Positions 1-8,380 of a DNA stretch of 64,000 nt are shown piece after piece. The notes below the pieces were generated by a model that had not been told where the DNA came from, ran no database searches, and saw nothing but the letters and a program-made list of their open reading frames with translations. The stretch's first letter is position 1. Each line of letters begins with the position of its first letter. This DNA comes from Variovorax sp. ZS18.2.2. Lineage in GTDB: Bacteria; Pseudomonadota; Gammaproteobacteria; Burkholderiales; Burkholderiaceae_C. Where the stretch lies: NCBI RefSeq assembly GCF_024701975.1, contig NZ_JANLNM010000001.1, forward strand, positions 2,046,001 to 2,110,000. Direction: 5' to 3'. A program made the translations under genes and the position numbers.

Positions 1-54
1 CACCTGGGTCACTGCCAGATCGGTCTTGGGGGACGGATTGTGGGTGGTGTTCAT
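1..54 (-). CDS. N-terminus of an unidentified protein, cut by the window edge
   Basis: An ATG at 54-52 opens a minus-strand frame that runs 18 codons to the edge without a stop (MNTTHNPSPKTDLAVTQV). An in-frame ATG at 63-61 is an alternative start. It lies 26 bases downstream of the stop of the preceding minus-strand gene, the spacing seen elsewhere in this operon, so it is probably the next gene of the lipid-type cluster. Too little is visible to name a function, and there is no strong ribosome binding site. Confidence 0.4.
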   Translation of the reverse strand, partial: MNTTHNPSPKTDLAVTQV

Positions 55-80
55 GGATTGCATCTGGGGGCAGCATACGC

Positions 81-992
81 CTATGCAAGTGGCTGGTCGT
101 ACAGGGCCGTCTCCGGCTCCCCTGCTTTCTGGGCCGCCTGCATGCGCTGGAGCAGGCTGTGGAGCATTTCGGTTGAGAGCCCATGGATCACCAGCCGGTG
201 CCCCGCCCGCAGGGTCGACAGGGGCACCAGCGGATGCTTGTTGTTGACCAGGATCAGGTGCTCGGGCGCGTTCAGGATGGTCGCCGTGTAGATGCCGATG
301 GTTTCGTCCAGTTGCAATGAATTGGCGGCGCGCCAGAAATCGTTGTCGGTCAGCATCAGCTGGTAGAGCGGCGTGAAAAGCTCGATGGCGCTCTGCAGGT
401 CGAGGAAATTGAGCTTGCCGTGCGGCATGTCCTCCAGCCGCAGCCCCGGCTCCCTGATCATCGAGAAATCGGCCTTCTCCGCCTTGCACAGCGCCATGTC
501 TTTCTCGCGCAGCGCCGTGTTCAGGCGGATCACGAAGTTGAAGAGGTTCAGGTCGTGCTTCAAGAACATCTCGTCCTTCAGCGCGTCGATGTCCGCCGGC
601 TCCAGCGGGTTGGTGGTCACGGGCGCCGGCGAATTGCGCCCGATGAACGCCAGCACCTGCGACCCCAGGTGAAAGTGCCGCAGGATCAGCCAGTTCGCCT
701 CGGGCGACACGAAGCGCTTGAGCCCCCACGCCAGAAAGCGGTGCAGCAGCATCGAGTGCGACCAATTGCGCGGCACGAACACCTTCACGACCTGGATCAG
801 GATGATCGTCAACCGCGCGATCGGCCGCAAAAACGGCAGCAGGTACTGCCGCGAGCCCGAGCTCGAATCCGCCAGCCACGCCGACTTGACGTTGTCCGGC
901 AGCGGCGTGCTCTGGTCGAGGTAGAGCGCGAGCCACGGGCTCGGGTCGCGCTCGTCGTGGGCTTGCGTGAGGAATTCAGGCGTTCGGCTCAT
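81..992 (-). CDS. Conserved protein of unknown function, lipid-operon member
   Basis: A 303-residue protein that I cannot assign to a characterised family. There is no signal peptide. A hydrophobic, basic stretch around residues 52-75 (LLPFLRPIARLTIILIQVVK) could bind a membrane, and a histidine/aromatic patch follows (LRHFHLGSQVLAFIG, about 104-118). The C-terminal half is helical and mixed. Its ATG overlaps the stop of the ketosynthase-oxidase gene by four bases (ATGA), which implies translational coupling and a shared pathway. A role as accessory, carrier or membrane-docking factor in modifying the ketosynthase product is inference from position only. The reading frame is secure; the function is unknown. 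Confidence 0.8.
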   Translation of the reverse strand: MSRTPEFLTQAHDERDPSPWLALYLDQSTPLPDNVKSAWLADSSSGSRQYLLPFLRPIARLTIILIQVVKVFVPRNWSHSMLLHRFLAWGLKRFVSPEANWLILRHFHLGSQVLAFIGRNSPAPVTTNPLEPADIDALKDEMFLKHDLNLFNFVIRLNTALREKDMALCKAEKADFSMIREPGLRLEDMPHGKLNFLDLQSAIELFTPLYQLMLTDNDFWRAANSLQLDETIGIYTATILNAPEHLILVNNKHPLVPLSTLRAGHRLVIHGLSTEMLHSLLQRMQAAQKAGEPETALYDQPLA

Positions 993-2950
993 TGGAAACC
1001 TCCGCCTTCGGCTGCGGTATTCGCCTTGGGGCGGCCCGGCGGCTCATGGGGCATCCGCTCCGTGATGTGCTGGAACTGCATCAGGTACAGCGCGGCTGTG
1101 TGGCGCGCCGTGTCGATGATCTGGCGAGCCGCGCGGGCCTGCCCTTCCACGGCCATGACCATCTCAACCGCGGCGAGCCAGCGGTTCAGGTGGTTCTCGT
1201 CGTTGTGGCCGTGGTACTCGAGAAAGCGGAATGCATCGGGCTGCAGCTTCACGCTCGCCTTGATGAGCGGCAGCAGCGCCGGCACGATGCGCTGGCCCGT
1301 GCCCTCGATGATGTAGATCGCGCCCAAGAGGCCGATTGGGTCGCGCGTGGCGGCCAGACCGTGCAGGTAGGCGTTGAGCGCCTCGCCGCCGGGGTTGCGG
1401 CGCAGGTCGTCGATCTGCGCGACCGTGCCGCCGGCCTTCCTGTAGTCGCTGAAGAGGATGTTGAAGTCGTTCTGCTCCTCGCCCGCGTGCACGTCGATCA
1501 GCGAGGCGAGCATCTGGTACGGCTTGCTCAGCGAGGCGGCGCCTTCGCGCATCCACAGGCTGCCTTCGCGCACCTGCGGCACCCATTGCTCCATCCAGTT
1601 CAGGTAGTCGGGCAAGGCGAATCGGCGCTCGCGGATCTGGCGGATCAGCGGCGTGCGCCAGACGCGGGAGCGGTAGTCGTGCCAGATGGCGGCCAGCTCG
1701 GTGAGCAAGGCGCCCAGGCCTTCTGGAGCGGCGGCCGGGTCGTGCGGGGGCGCGATGACGAGATCGTCGTCCGGCACGGCGGCGGCGCGGGGCGCCACCA
1801 TCGTCACAGGCGCCGCATCGGCCGCCTCGACTTCCAGCAGCATGTACGCCGCCATGAAGCGCCCCGACTCGGGCACGTAGCAGAAGATCTGCTCGCCCGG
1901 CTTCAAGGTCTTCGTATGAAGGAACTCAGCCAGCATGACCAGGATCGACGCGGCCCCCGTGTTGCCGCGCCACGCAAGGTTGCTCCACCAGCGCTCGCGC
2001 GGAATCGAAAGATCGGCCTTGTTCATCAGGTCTTCGACCACCGGGATGAACTTCTCCGAGGAGTAATGGCACAGGAAGTGATCGACCCGCTTCGGATCGA
2101 CCCAGCCGTCGCGCACCAGCCCTGCGTATTCGTGGATGCCGATGTCGAACAGGTGCGGCAGCAGGCGAATGTCCTGCCGCAGCGACAGCGCGCCGGCGGC
2201 TTCGGCTTCGGCCCAGGAGCCGAAATCGAGGTGGCCACGCGCGCGGTCTTCGGTCAGGCCCAACTGCATGCAGACGGGATAGTCCCCCGAGAACGCGCGC
2301 TGGTGCACCCATTTCAGCTTCAGGCGGAGGCCTGGTGCGCCCGCCAGTGCAGGCGTGCCATCGGACAACAGCAGCGCTCCAGCGCCATCGGACAGCATCC
2401 AGCGCAGGAAGTGCGAGTCGAAGTCGGTCTCGTAGCCGCGCGCCGCGAAGCGCGAGCGTTTGAAAAGCCGCGACGGCATCTCGCTCGCCACCGCCATCGC
2501 ACTGCGGTGCGCACCCAGCTCGATGCCCTGTGCAGCCGTCTGGATCGCCGACACGCCGGCCGCGCAGATGCCGTGCACCGAATGCGTCTCCATGGGCTGC
2601 GCGGCGAGCTCGCCCTGGATCATGTTGGCGAAGCCCGGCATCAGCGTGTCGCCGCCCGAGGAGCCGCTGGCCAGCAGCGACACGCGCGACAGCTCTGCCC
2701 CGCCGCGCTGCAGGCAATCGCGGATCGCGCCTGCGGCAAGCTGCGCATTGGTGTGCTGCGTCACGCCCTCCGCATCGATGGCGTAGTGCCTCGTGAGGAT
2801 GCCGTTCTCCGCGAGGATGCGCCGCTTGATGCGCTCGGACATGCGGTTGAGCGGCGCGATGTACGCGTCCATGCGGTCGTTGGGAATGGGCTCGCCCGGC
2901 ATGAAATAGCCGGCGCTCTCGAGGTACACGCGTTGGAATGAAACAGGCAT
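989..2950 (-). CDS. Ketosynthase III (StlD/DarB type) fused to heme-oxygenase-like di-iron oxidase domain
   Basis: A 653-residue two-domain protein. Residues 1-375 are a KAS III-like thiolase fold with an intact triad: Cys129 in HGICAAGVSA, His295 in HFLCHYSSEK and Asn330 in WRGNTGAAS. The N-terminus (YLESAGYFMPGEPIPNDRM) resembles the StlD/DarB ketosynthases that act in dialkylresorcinol-type pathways. After a proline/alanine-rich linker (about 380-412), residues 413-620 look like a heme-oxygenase-like di-iron oxidase: HAGEE (488-492), an IIEG helix with Glu549, and His580-x3-Asp584-x2-His587, the last matching the metal-binding helix of SznF-type enzymes. The likely role is condensation of an acyl chain followed by oxidative processing. 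Substrate and product are unknown. The gene starts 3 bases after the desaturase stop and overlaps the next gene by ATGA. Confidence 0.85.
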   Translation of the reverse strand: MPVSFQRVYLESAGYFMPGEPIPNDRMDAYIAPLNRMSERIKRRILAENGILTRHYAIDAEGVTQHTNAQLAAGAIRDCLQRGGAELSRVSLLASGSSGGDTLMPGFANMIQGELAAQPMETHSVHGICAAGVSAIQTAAQGIELGAHRSAMAVASEMPSRLFKRSRFAARGYETDFDSHFLRWMLSDGAGALLLSDGTPALAGAPGLRLKLKWVHQRAFSGDYPVCMQLGLTEDRARGHLDFGSWAEAEAAGALSLRQDIRLLPHLFDIGIHEYAGLVRDGWVDPKRVDHFLCHYSSEKFIPVVEDLMNKADLSIPRERWWSNLAWRGNTGAASILVMLAEFLHTKTLKPGEQIFCYVPESGRFMAAYMLLEVEAADAAPVTMVAPRAAAVPDDDLVIAPPHDPAAAPEGLGALLTELAAIWHDYRSRVWRTPLIRQIRERRFALPDYLNWMEQWVPQVREGSLWMREGAASLSKPYQMLASLIDVHAGEEQNDFNILFSDYRKAGGTVAQIDDLRRNPGGEALNAYLHGLAATRDPIGLLGAIYIIEGTGQRIVPALLPLIKASVKLQPDAFRFLEYHGHNDENHLNRWLAAVEMVMAVEGQARAARQIIDTARHTAALYLMQFQHITERMPHEPPGRPKANTAAEGGGFQ

Positions 2951-2953
2951 GGT

Positions 2954-3892
2954 TCAGTGAGTGAAGGAATCGGGAGGCATCAGCGAGCGGCTGCGAAAAC
3001 GCGGCCACACGGTCCCCAGCACGAAGACCCGCAGCATGTAGGGAACCAGCCCGCCCTCGTTGAGCACGGGATCGACCTGCGCGCGGTAGCGCGTGTGGTG
3101 CAGGTGCGTGAGCTCGGACCAATGGGCATGCGGGTTCTCGTGATGTGCGGTGTGCAGGCCGATGTTGAACAGCAACGGGTTCACCAGCCCTTCGAAATTG
3201 CGTGCGTAGTTCAGCCTGCCCCTCGGGGTATCGCGCAACGCCTCTTCGCGAGACGGCTTCCGGCCATCGGCGTGCGCATGCTGCAGGTAGTTGGTCGCCA
3301 GCAACCAGTGCAGGCCATGCAGCTGAAGAACGATCACGAACAGCAGCGCCTTGCGCCAGTCGAGCGCCAGCAGCACGGCCCAGCTCCCGAGCCACAGCAC
3401 GTACTGCGCGATGCAGTAGCGCCAGGCGCCGCGCCGATGCTGCCGCAGCCGCGCAAGCCAGCCGACGAACACCGGCACCAGCACCCACACTGCCTGGAAC
3501 GGATGCAGCAGGTAGCCCCACAGGTGGTTGGTGTCGCCGCCGAAACGGTAGGTGCGTGCCACGTCTTTCGGACCGTGCCGGTAGCGATGGTGGTTGGCCA
3601 CGTGCGCAGGCCAGAACACGAAGGTCGGGTGGCCCTGCAGCAGCGTGATCCAGAAATCGGTCAGCCGGTTCATGCGCCGTCCGCGCCACATGCGCAGGTG
3701 CACATGGTTGTGGTGGATCACGCCGATGCCGAGCGTGAGGAACAGCATCAGCGCATAGAGCAGCACGTTGAAACCGTTCAACCACTGCCACGCCGCCAAT
3801 GCCGGCAGCGCGACCAGGTACGCAAGGCTTTGCCAATCACGCCAATGCCGCAGGCGCGGCAGGCGATGCGACACCTCAGGCGGGCGTGCCAT
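2954..3892 (-). CDS. Membrane fatty acid desaturase
   Basis: A 312-residue integral-membrane desaturase of the PF00487 type. Three histidine boxes are visible: HHNHVH (60-65), HVANHHRYRH (97-106) and HTAHHENPHAHW near residue 245. In this family they hold a di-iron centre that introduces a double bond or hydroxyl into an acyl chain at the cytoplasmic membrane. Hydrophobic segments lie at about 22-56 and between the boxes. I chose ATG 3892 (MARPPEVSHR) over the upstream ATG at 3943, which would extend the overlap with the preceding gene from 17 to 68 bases. It lies between a hydroxylase-family gene and the ketosynthase-oxidase gene, so its substrate may be the pathway intermediate rather than bulk phospholipid. 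Confidence 0.85.
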   Translation of the reverse strand: MARPPEVSHRLPRLRHWRDWQSLAYLVALPALAAWQWLNGFNVLLYALMLFLTLGIGVIHHNHVHLRMWRGRRMNRLTDFWITLLQGHPTFVFWPAHVANHHRYRHGPKDVARTYRFGGDTNHLWGYLLHPFQAVWVLVPVFVGWLARLRQHRRGAWRYCIAQYVLWLGSWAVLLALDWRKALLFVIVLQLHGLHWLLATNYLQHAHADGRKPSREEALRDTPRGRLNYARNFEGLVNPLLFNIGLHTAHHENPHAHWSELTHLHHTRYRAQVDPVLNEGGLVPYMLRVFVLGTVWPRFRSRSLMPPDSFTH

Positions 3893-4658
3893 GCTGCCGC
3901 GCCTGCTTGTCCCGAAAGGATTGGAAGTGCGGCTCGGCCGCATCCGCCGCGATGCGGGTCCTGAACAGCCTGTCCATGAAGGTGAACTGGAAGCCGTAGT
4001 TGCCGTTGTGGCAGGCGTGATGCAGATGGTGCCGGCGGCTCGCGGCGAACCAGTGGCTGTACGACACCCCGGTGAAAAAGTCGTAGTTCGAATGCCCGAC
4101 GCAGTTGAAGAAGAGGCTGAACACCGGCACGGCCGCGAGCGACCAGAAGCTGAAGTCGTGCACCACCATCGGCAGCAGGATCACGTTGCCGAGCATCAGC
4201 GCCTCGATCGGGTGGAAGCTGTAGGTGGCCCACGGCGTCGTCACGAACGAGCGATGGTGCGGCCCGTGAAAGCGGCGCAACAGGCGCGTGTGCAAGAGGC
4301 GATGGTTGATCCAGAAATGCACGTCGTTCCACACCGCCAGCACGAGGATCTCGACAGTGATCTGCCGCCATCCCGCATCGGGATCGAGCCGCGCCCAGCC
4401 CAGCTGCAGCAAGCCCCAGGGAAACACCATGCCCAGCCCGAAGATCAGCACCGAGATGCCCGACTGCCCCAGCTCCCGCCGCATCTGCCCCGGCTGCAGC
4501 GGCCGCGGATCGAGCATCCGCCCGATGCCCAGCGCCGGCAGCACCCGCTGGGTCAGCAGCCAGGTGATGGCGCCGAACCCCAGATAGATGCTGCCGAAAA
4601 AAAGCACGCCCCACAGCATGACCTGCAGGGCGGGCAACGAGGTGAAGGTCTGCGCCAT
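3876..4658 (-). CDS. Sterol desaturase / fatty acid hydroxylase superfamily protein
   Basis: A 260-residue membrane protein of the PF04116 superfamily. The histidine signature is complete: HFWINHRLLH (114-123), HGPHH (131-135), His149 and HHLHH (210-214). These bind two irons that activate oxygen for C-H hydroxylation or desaturation of lipids. Hydrophobic helices flank the motifs at roughly 10-40, 68-88 and 158-185. The gene starts 9 bases after the phospholipase D-like stop codon and overlaps the next desaturase by 17 bases. Bacterial members act on varied lipids, so the substrate cannot be read from the sequence. Confidence 0.85.
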   Translation of the reverse strand: MAQTFTSLPALQVMLWGVLFFGSIYLGFGAITWLLTQRVLPALGIGRMLDPRPLQPGQMRRELGQSGISVLIFGLGMVFPWGLLQLGWARLDPDAGWRQITVEILVLAVWNDVHFWINHRLLHTRLLRRFHGPHHRSFVTTPWATYSFHPIEALMLGNVILLPMVVHDFSFWSLAAVPVFSLFFNCVGHSNYDFFTGVSYSHWFAASRRHHLHHACHNGNYGFQFTFMDRLFRTRIAADAAEPHFQSFRDKQARQHGTPA

Positions 4659-4667
4659 CCCCCGAGG

Positions 4668-6242
4668 CTACAACAGCATCTCGGGAACGATGGGGGCGAT
4701 GAGCATGTTGTAGAAGCGCTGGAAAAAGCCCGACTCGGGCTCGGAGGTCAGGATCACTTCTTTCTCGCCATCGTTGGTGAGCCACTGCAGCGTGCCGGTG
4801 TCCTTGGCCAGCCGCAGCCGGTAAGAGTTCTGCAGCTTGCTGATGTTGATGATGCGCAGCATCTCGCGCGCCAGTTGCGGGCTGTCGACCACCAGCCCCA
4901 TCTCGGTGTTCTGGCTGGCCGAGCGCGGGTCCAGATTCATCGAGCCGATGAAGATGCGCGTCTTGTCGATGGCGGCGGTCTTGGCGTGCAGCCGGCCGAG
5001 CGACTTGCCGAACATGCCGAAGCGCTCGCCCTTGCTGGTGCGCTGCGGGCTCAGCTCGTACAGGTCGGCGCCGCTTTGCAGCAGCCGCTCGCGGTAGCGC
5101 GCGTAGCCGGTGTGCACCAGCGGTTCGTCGTTGGCGGCCAGCGAGTTGGTCAGCAGCGTGAGCTTGACCTTGCGCTTGGCGAGGTCGTCGAAAGCCGCCA
5201 TGCCGCGCTCACCCGGCACGAGATACGGCGAGGTCAGGTCGACCTCGGTCTTGGCGTCCATGAGGAGCCCCCAGACCTTCATCGTCACGCTGGTGGAGAT
5301 GGCCTCCTCGGCCGTCATCGTCGCGGGCTTGGTCGGCGGGTCGGCAATCGCGCGCGCCTCGCCCCACAGAAGGCCCATGCGGCCGCCATCGAGTTCTTCG
5401 GCGATCGGGCCATAGCCGAGGATGTCGGACGGCGGCAGCACGATCTTCGGCGGCGGCGCTGCCATGCCGATCCAGTCGTCGAACTCAGCGCTCCCGGGCA
5501 TGCGGCCGCTCTCACCTTTCACGATGTCGGCGATGGGCCAGACCTGCACGCTGTTCCAGTAGGCATCGAAAATGGATTCGAGCTGCGGCACCACCTTGCC
5601 GACCACCAGCGCATCCATGTCGATGAAGTTCTGGGCCTCGCTCAGCACGAAATACTCGTCGGCGATGTTGCGCCCGCCCACCACCGCCATCACGCCGTCG
5701 GCGATGAAGAGCTTGTTGTGCATGCGGTGGTTGAGCCGGACGATCTCGTGCGGAGAGGCTGCAAAGCGCGACAGAAAGCCGTTGCGACCGCAACAGAACG
5801 GGTTGTAGAGCCGCACCTGCACATTGGGCGTTTCCGACAACGCCAACAGCAACTGCTGGCTGTTGACGGTGTAGAGATCGTCCACCAGCAATCGCACCTT
5901 CACGCCGCGCGCCGCCGCTTCGCGCAAGGTGCGCAGCAGCAGGCGTCCGGTGGCGTCGTTTTCGATGTGGTAGTACTGCACCACCAGCGATTGCTGGGCC
6001 CGTTGCGCAAGCTGGATGCGGGCATCGAGCGAGTACACGCCGAGCGGCATCAGCCGGAAACCCGAATGCTCCTCCGGCGGCGTGGAGGCGGCCGCGATCT
6101 TCGCGAGCCGGGTCGACGGGTCGGCCGAGGCGGCGTGCTCGGCGGGTCGATCTTTCGCTGGCGGCAGCGAGCCACAGGCAGCGAGCACTGCCAGCAGAAA
6201 GCCCGTGAACGCCATGCGCAGAAGTCGATCCCAGCCATTCAT
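4668..6242 (-). CDS. Phospholipase D-like (HKD) lipoprotein
   Basis: About 524 residues with two HKD motifs: HRMHNKLFIAD near residue 170 and HAKTAAID near 418, each followed by a GxxN/GSMN element. The family performs phosphatidyl transfer or hydrolysis through a covalent phosphohistidine; relatives include cardiolipin synthases and periplasmic phospholipases. The N-terminus from ATG 6242 carries a short basic region, a hydrophobic segment and the lipobox LAAC, so the protein should be a lipoprotein facing the periplasm. The upstream ATG at 6281 would put 13 charged residues before the signal and is less likely. It is the first gene of the minus-strand lipid-type operon. Whether it serves that pathway or general phospholipid turnover is open. 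Confidence 0.85.
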   Translation of the reverse strand: MNGWDRLLRMAFTGFLLAVLAACGSLPPAKDRPAEHAASADPSTRLAKIAAASTPPEEHSGFRLMPLGVYSLDARIQLAQRAQQSLVVQYYHIENDATGRLLLRTLREAAARGVKVRLLVDDLYTVNSQQLLLALSETPNVQVRLYNPFCCGRNGFLSRFAASPHEIVRLNHRMHNKLFIADGVMAVVGGRNIADEYFVLSEAQNFIDMDALVVGKVVPQLESIFDAYWNSVQVWPIADIVKGESGRMPGSAEFDDWIGMAAPPPKIVLPPSDILGYGPIAEELDGGRMGLLWGEARAIADPPTKPATMTAEEAISTSVTMKVWGLLMDAKTEVDLTSPYLVPGERGMAAFDDLAKRKVKLTLLTNSLAANDEPLVHTGYARYRERLLQSGADLYELSPQRTSKGERFGMFGKSLGRLHAKTAAIDKTRIFIGSMNLDPRSASQNTEMGLVVDSPQLAREMLRIINISKLQNSYRLRLAKDTGTLQWLTNDGEKEVILTSEPESGFFQRFYNMLIAPIVPEMLL

Positions 6243-6373
6243 GATGATGATTTCCGTCTTTCGTTTTTCAGTCACTGCCATGAATACGCTGGCCGGGGTG
6301 CGTCAGTTTCATTTCGCTCCTCCGAAAGGCACGCCGTCCTAGAATTCGACTCACACCTGACCGGAGTTGCACC

Positions 6374-6928
6374 ATGGCCCGACCGATCCTCTCACGCATC
6401 GCCCTGATGACGGTCATTGCCGCCCTGGCGCACCCCGCCTGGGCGGCACTGGACATCGGCGACCCGGTGCCCAAGTTCACCGCCAACGCCGCGCTGGGCG
6501 GCAAGACCTTCCGCTACTCGCTGGCCGACGCGCTGGCCAAGGGGCCTGTGGTGTTGTACTTCTTTCCAGCGGCCGACTCCAACGATTGCTCGATCGAAGC
6601 CCACGCCTTCGCCGAGGCCGTCGACCAGTTCGCGGCGTTGGGCGCCACCGTGATCGGCGTCTCGGCGGACGACATCGACACCCTGTCGAAATTCTCGGTC
6701 AAGTCCTGCCAGAGCCGGTTTCCGGTGGCATCGGACGAAGCCAAGACCGTGATCAACGGCTTCGACGCGCTGATGCAGACCCGCCCGGATTTCGCCAACC
6801 GGCTGTCGTACGTGATCTCGCCGGACGGCAAGGTGGCCTACTACTACCAGAACCTGAATCCGGACAAGCATGTGGAGCGCATGCTGAATGCGGTGCGGGC
6901 GCTGCCGAAGGCCACCGCGGCGAAGTGA
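6374..6928 (+). CDS. Exported PrxQ/Bcp-type peroxiredoxin
   Basis: A 184-residue thioredoxin-fold peroxidase. Residues 1-24 form a Sec-type signal peptide ending HPAWA, so it acts in the periplasm. The peroxidatic cysteine is Cys72 in FFPAADSNDCS, a variant of the usual TPGCT motif. A second cysteine, Cys112 in KSCQSRFPV, sits where the PrxQ subgroup with a distal resolving cysteine places its partner. The protein should reduce hydroperoxides with a thiol donor. It is transcribed divergently from the phospholipase D-like gene across 131 bases and converges with the HlyD adaptor gene. The altered active-site loop means activity should be tested rather than assumed. Confidence 0.82.
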   Translation: MARPILSRIALMTVIAALAHPAWAALDIGDPVPKFTANAALGGKTFRYSLADALAKGPVVLYFFPAADSNDCSIEAHAFAEAVDQFAALGATVIGVSADDIDTLSKFSVKSCQSRFPVASDEAKTVINGFDALMQTRPDFANRLSYVISPDGKVAYYYQNLNPDKHVERMLNAVRALPKATAAK

Positions 6929-6949
6929 GCAAAGGGGCCGGCCCCGGTC

Positions 6950-8380
6950 CTATCTGACCCGGACGCCCTCGTTCCAGCCCTTCTCCAGCGGGTTCAGCAC
7001 CAGCTGGATCAGCCGGCGTCTGTCGGTCTGGATGTCCGCCTGAAGGCTCATGCCCGATTGCAGCGGCTGCGGGTGCCCCTTGACCCAGATGCTGGCGTCA
7101 GGCCCGGCAAGGGCGATCTGCACGCGGTAGGCCAGGCCATTCGTCCGCTGGTCCGAATTGCTGCTGTCGAAGTTGCGGTTGCTCGAAGCGGCCTGGCCCG
7201 TGCCCGTCTGCTTGTCGAGCGCCTGCGGGTTCTGGAACTCGGCGTCCGCGCTGATCCATTTCACCGTGCCGGCCACGGCACCGTATTGCGTGAAGGGAAA
7301 ACTGTCGAGCTTGACCTCGACGATCTGGCCGACTCTGACGTAGCCAATGTCGTTGTTGCTGAGCAAGACCTCGGCAATCAATGGCGTGTTTTCGGGAACG
7401 ATGGTCAGGAGCGGTTGATTGGCGGCCACCGCGCTCCCCAGCGTCGTGACCCCGAGGCTCTGGACCACGCCTGAAACCGGCGCGCGCAAGGTCTTCAGCC
7501 CGTTGAGCTGCTGGGCCTTCTCGAACTCGGCCTGGAGGCTTGCGCCCTCGCGGCTGGCCTGCTCGACCTCGGCAAGAATCTGCACCTTGCGCTCCTGCTC
7601 CACGGCAGCCTGCCGGAAGCGTGCCTCTTGAAGCCCCGCGGCAAGCTGGGCCAGTGTCTGGCTCTGCGCCGCCAGGTCATGCTCCAGGCCGACCACTTCC
7701 TGCTCCTGCTTGAGGCGCTCGCCTTCACTGAAGAAGCCCTCCTTGACCAGCGCCAGACTCTGTTGATAACGCTTGGTCGCCAGTCCGAGGTTCAGGCGCA
7801 GCTTCGTGTGTGTCGACTCGGCGGCCTTGAGGGCCTTCGTCTTTTCATCGACCGATGCCCTGGCTTCCGCGAGCTTGGCCTCGAAGGCCGCTTCGCGGGC
7901 CTGGATCGTCGCCATCTGGTCGGGTGTCAGCGCCGGCGCGGTGCGCACCGTGCCGGCACCGCTCGCTTGCGCTGACATGGGCAGATGCTGCCCCCTCATC
8001 TCCACCATCAGCCGCGCCATCTGCTGCTGGTTCTGCTGCAGCCGCTGCTGGCTGCTGGACAGATCGGCCTGGGACAACGTCGGATCGAGTTCGATCAGGA
8101 GGTCGCCTTCCTTGACGCGCTGGCCTTCGCGCACGTGAATGGCTCGCACGAGGGCCGGCTCTATCGTCTGCAGGACCTTCACCCGGCCGTCGGGAATCAG
8201 CCGGCCGGGCGCCGTCGCCACGATCTCGATCTCGCCGATGCACGCCCAGGCAATGGCGCCCAACAACAGCACCGCCAGCGCCCACATCAGGCCACTGGCA
8301 AACGGCGCCGGAGGTGTTTCCTCGATGGCGAGCGCCGGGCTGTGAAACGCCCTCTCCTTCGGGGACAGCACGGTATTCAT
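6950..8380 (-). CDS. Type I secretion periplasmic adaptor (HlyD family)
   Basis: A 476-residue membrane fusion protein. It has a cytoplasmic N-terminus, one transmembrane helix at about 32-52 (LMWALAVLLLGAIAWACIG), a biotinyl-lipoyl half (VKVLQTIEPALVRAI), a long heptad-rich coiled coil at about 95-290, the second lipoyl half (LRAPVSGVVQSLGVTTLG) and a C-terminal beta domain. It links the inner-membrane ABC exporter to an outer-membrane TolC-like channel, which is not encoded in the window. Start 8380 is chosen because its ATG overlaps the stop of the exporter gene (ATGA); an upstream in-frame extension to 8569 would be embedded in that gene. Confidence 0.9.
   Translation of the reverse strand: MNTVLSPKERAFHSPALAIEETPPAPFASGLMWALAVLLLGAIAWACIGEIEIVATAPGRLIPDGRVKVLQTIEPALVRAIHVREGQRVKEGDLLIELDPTLSQADLSSSQQRLQQNQQQMARLMVEMRGQHLPMSAQASGAGTVRTAPALTPDQMATIQAREAAFEAKLAEARASVDEKTKALKAAESTHTKLRLNLGLATKRYQQSLALVKEGFFSEGERLKQEQEVVGLEHDLAAQSQTLAQLAAGLQEARFRQAAVEQERKVQILAEVEQASREGASLQAEFEKAQQLNGLKTLRAPVSGVVQSLGVTTLGSAVAANQPLLTIVPENTPLIAEVLLSNNDIGYVRVGQIVEVKLDSFPFTQYGAVAGTVKWISADAEFQNPQALDKQTGTGQAASSNRNFDSSNSDQRTNGLAYRVQIALAGPDASIWVKGHPQPLQSGMSLQADIQTDRRRLIQLVLNPLEKGWNEGVRVR

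Noticed and set aside
3768..6407. An 879-codon plus-strand open frame across the phospholipase D and hydroxylase genes
   Set aside because: No motif or ribosome site; the minus-strand genes carry complete catalytic signatures.
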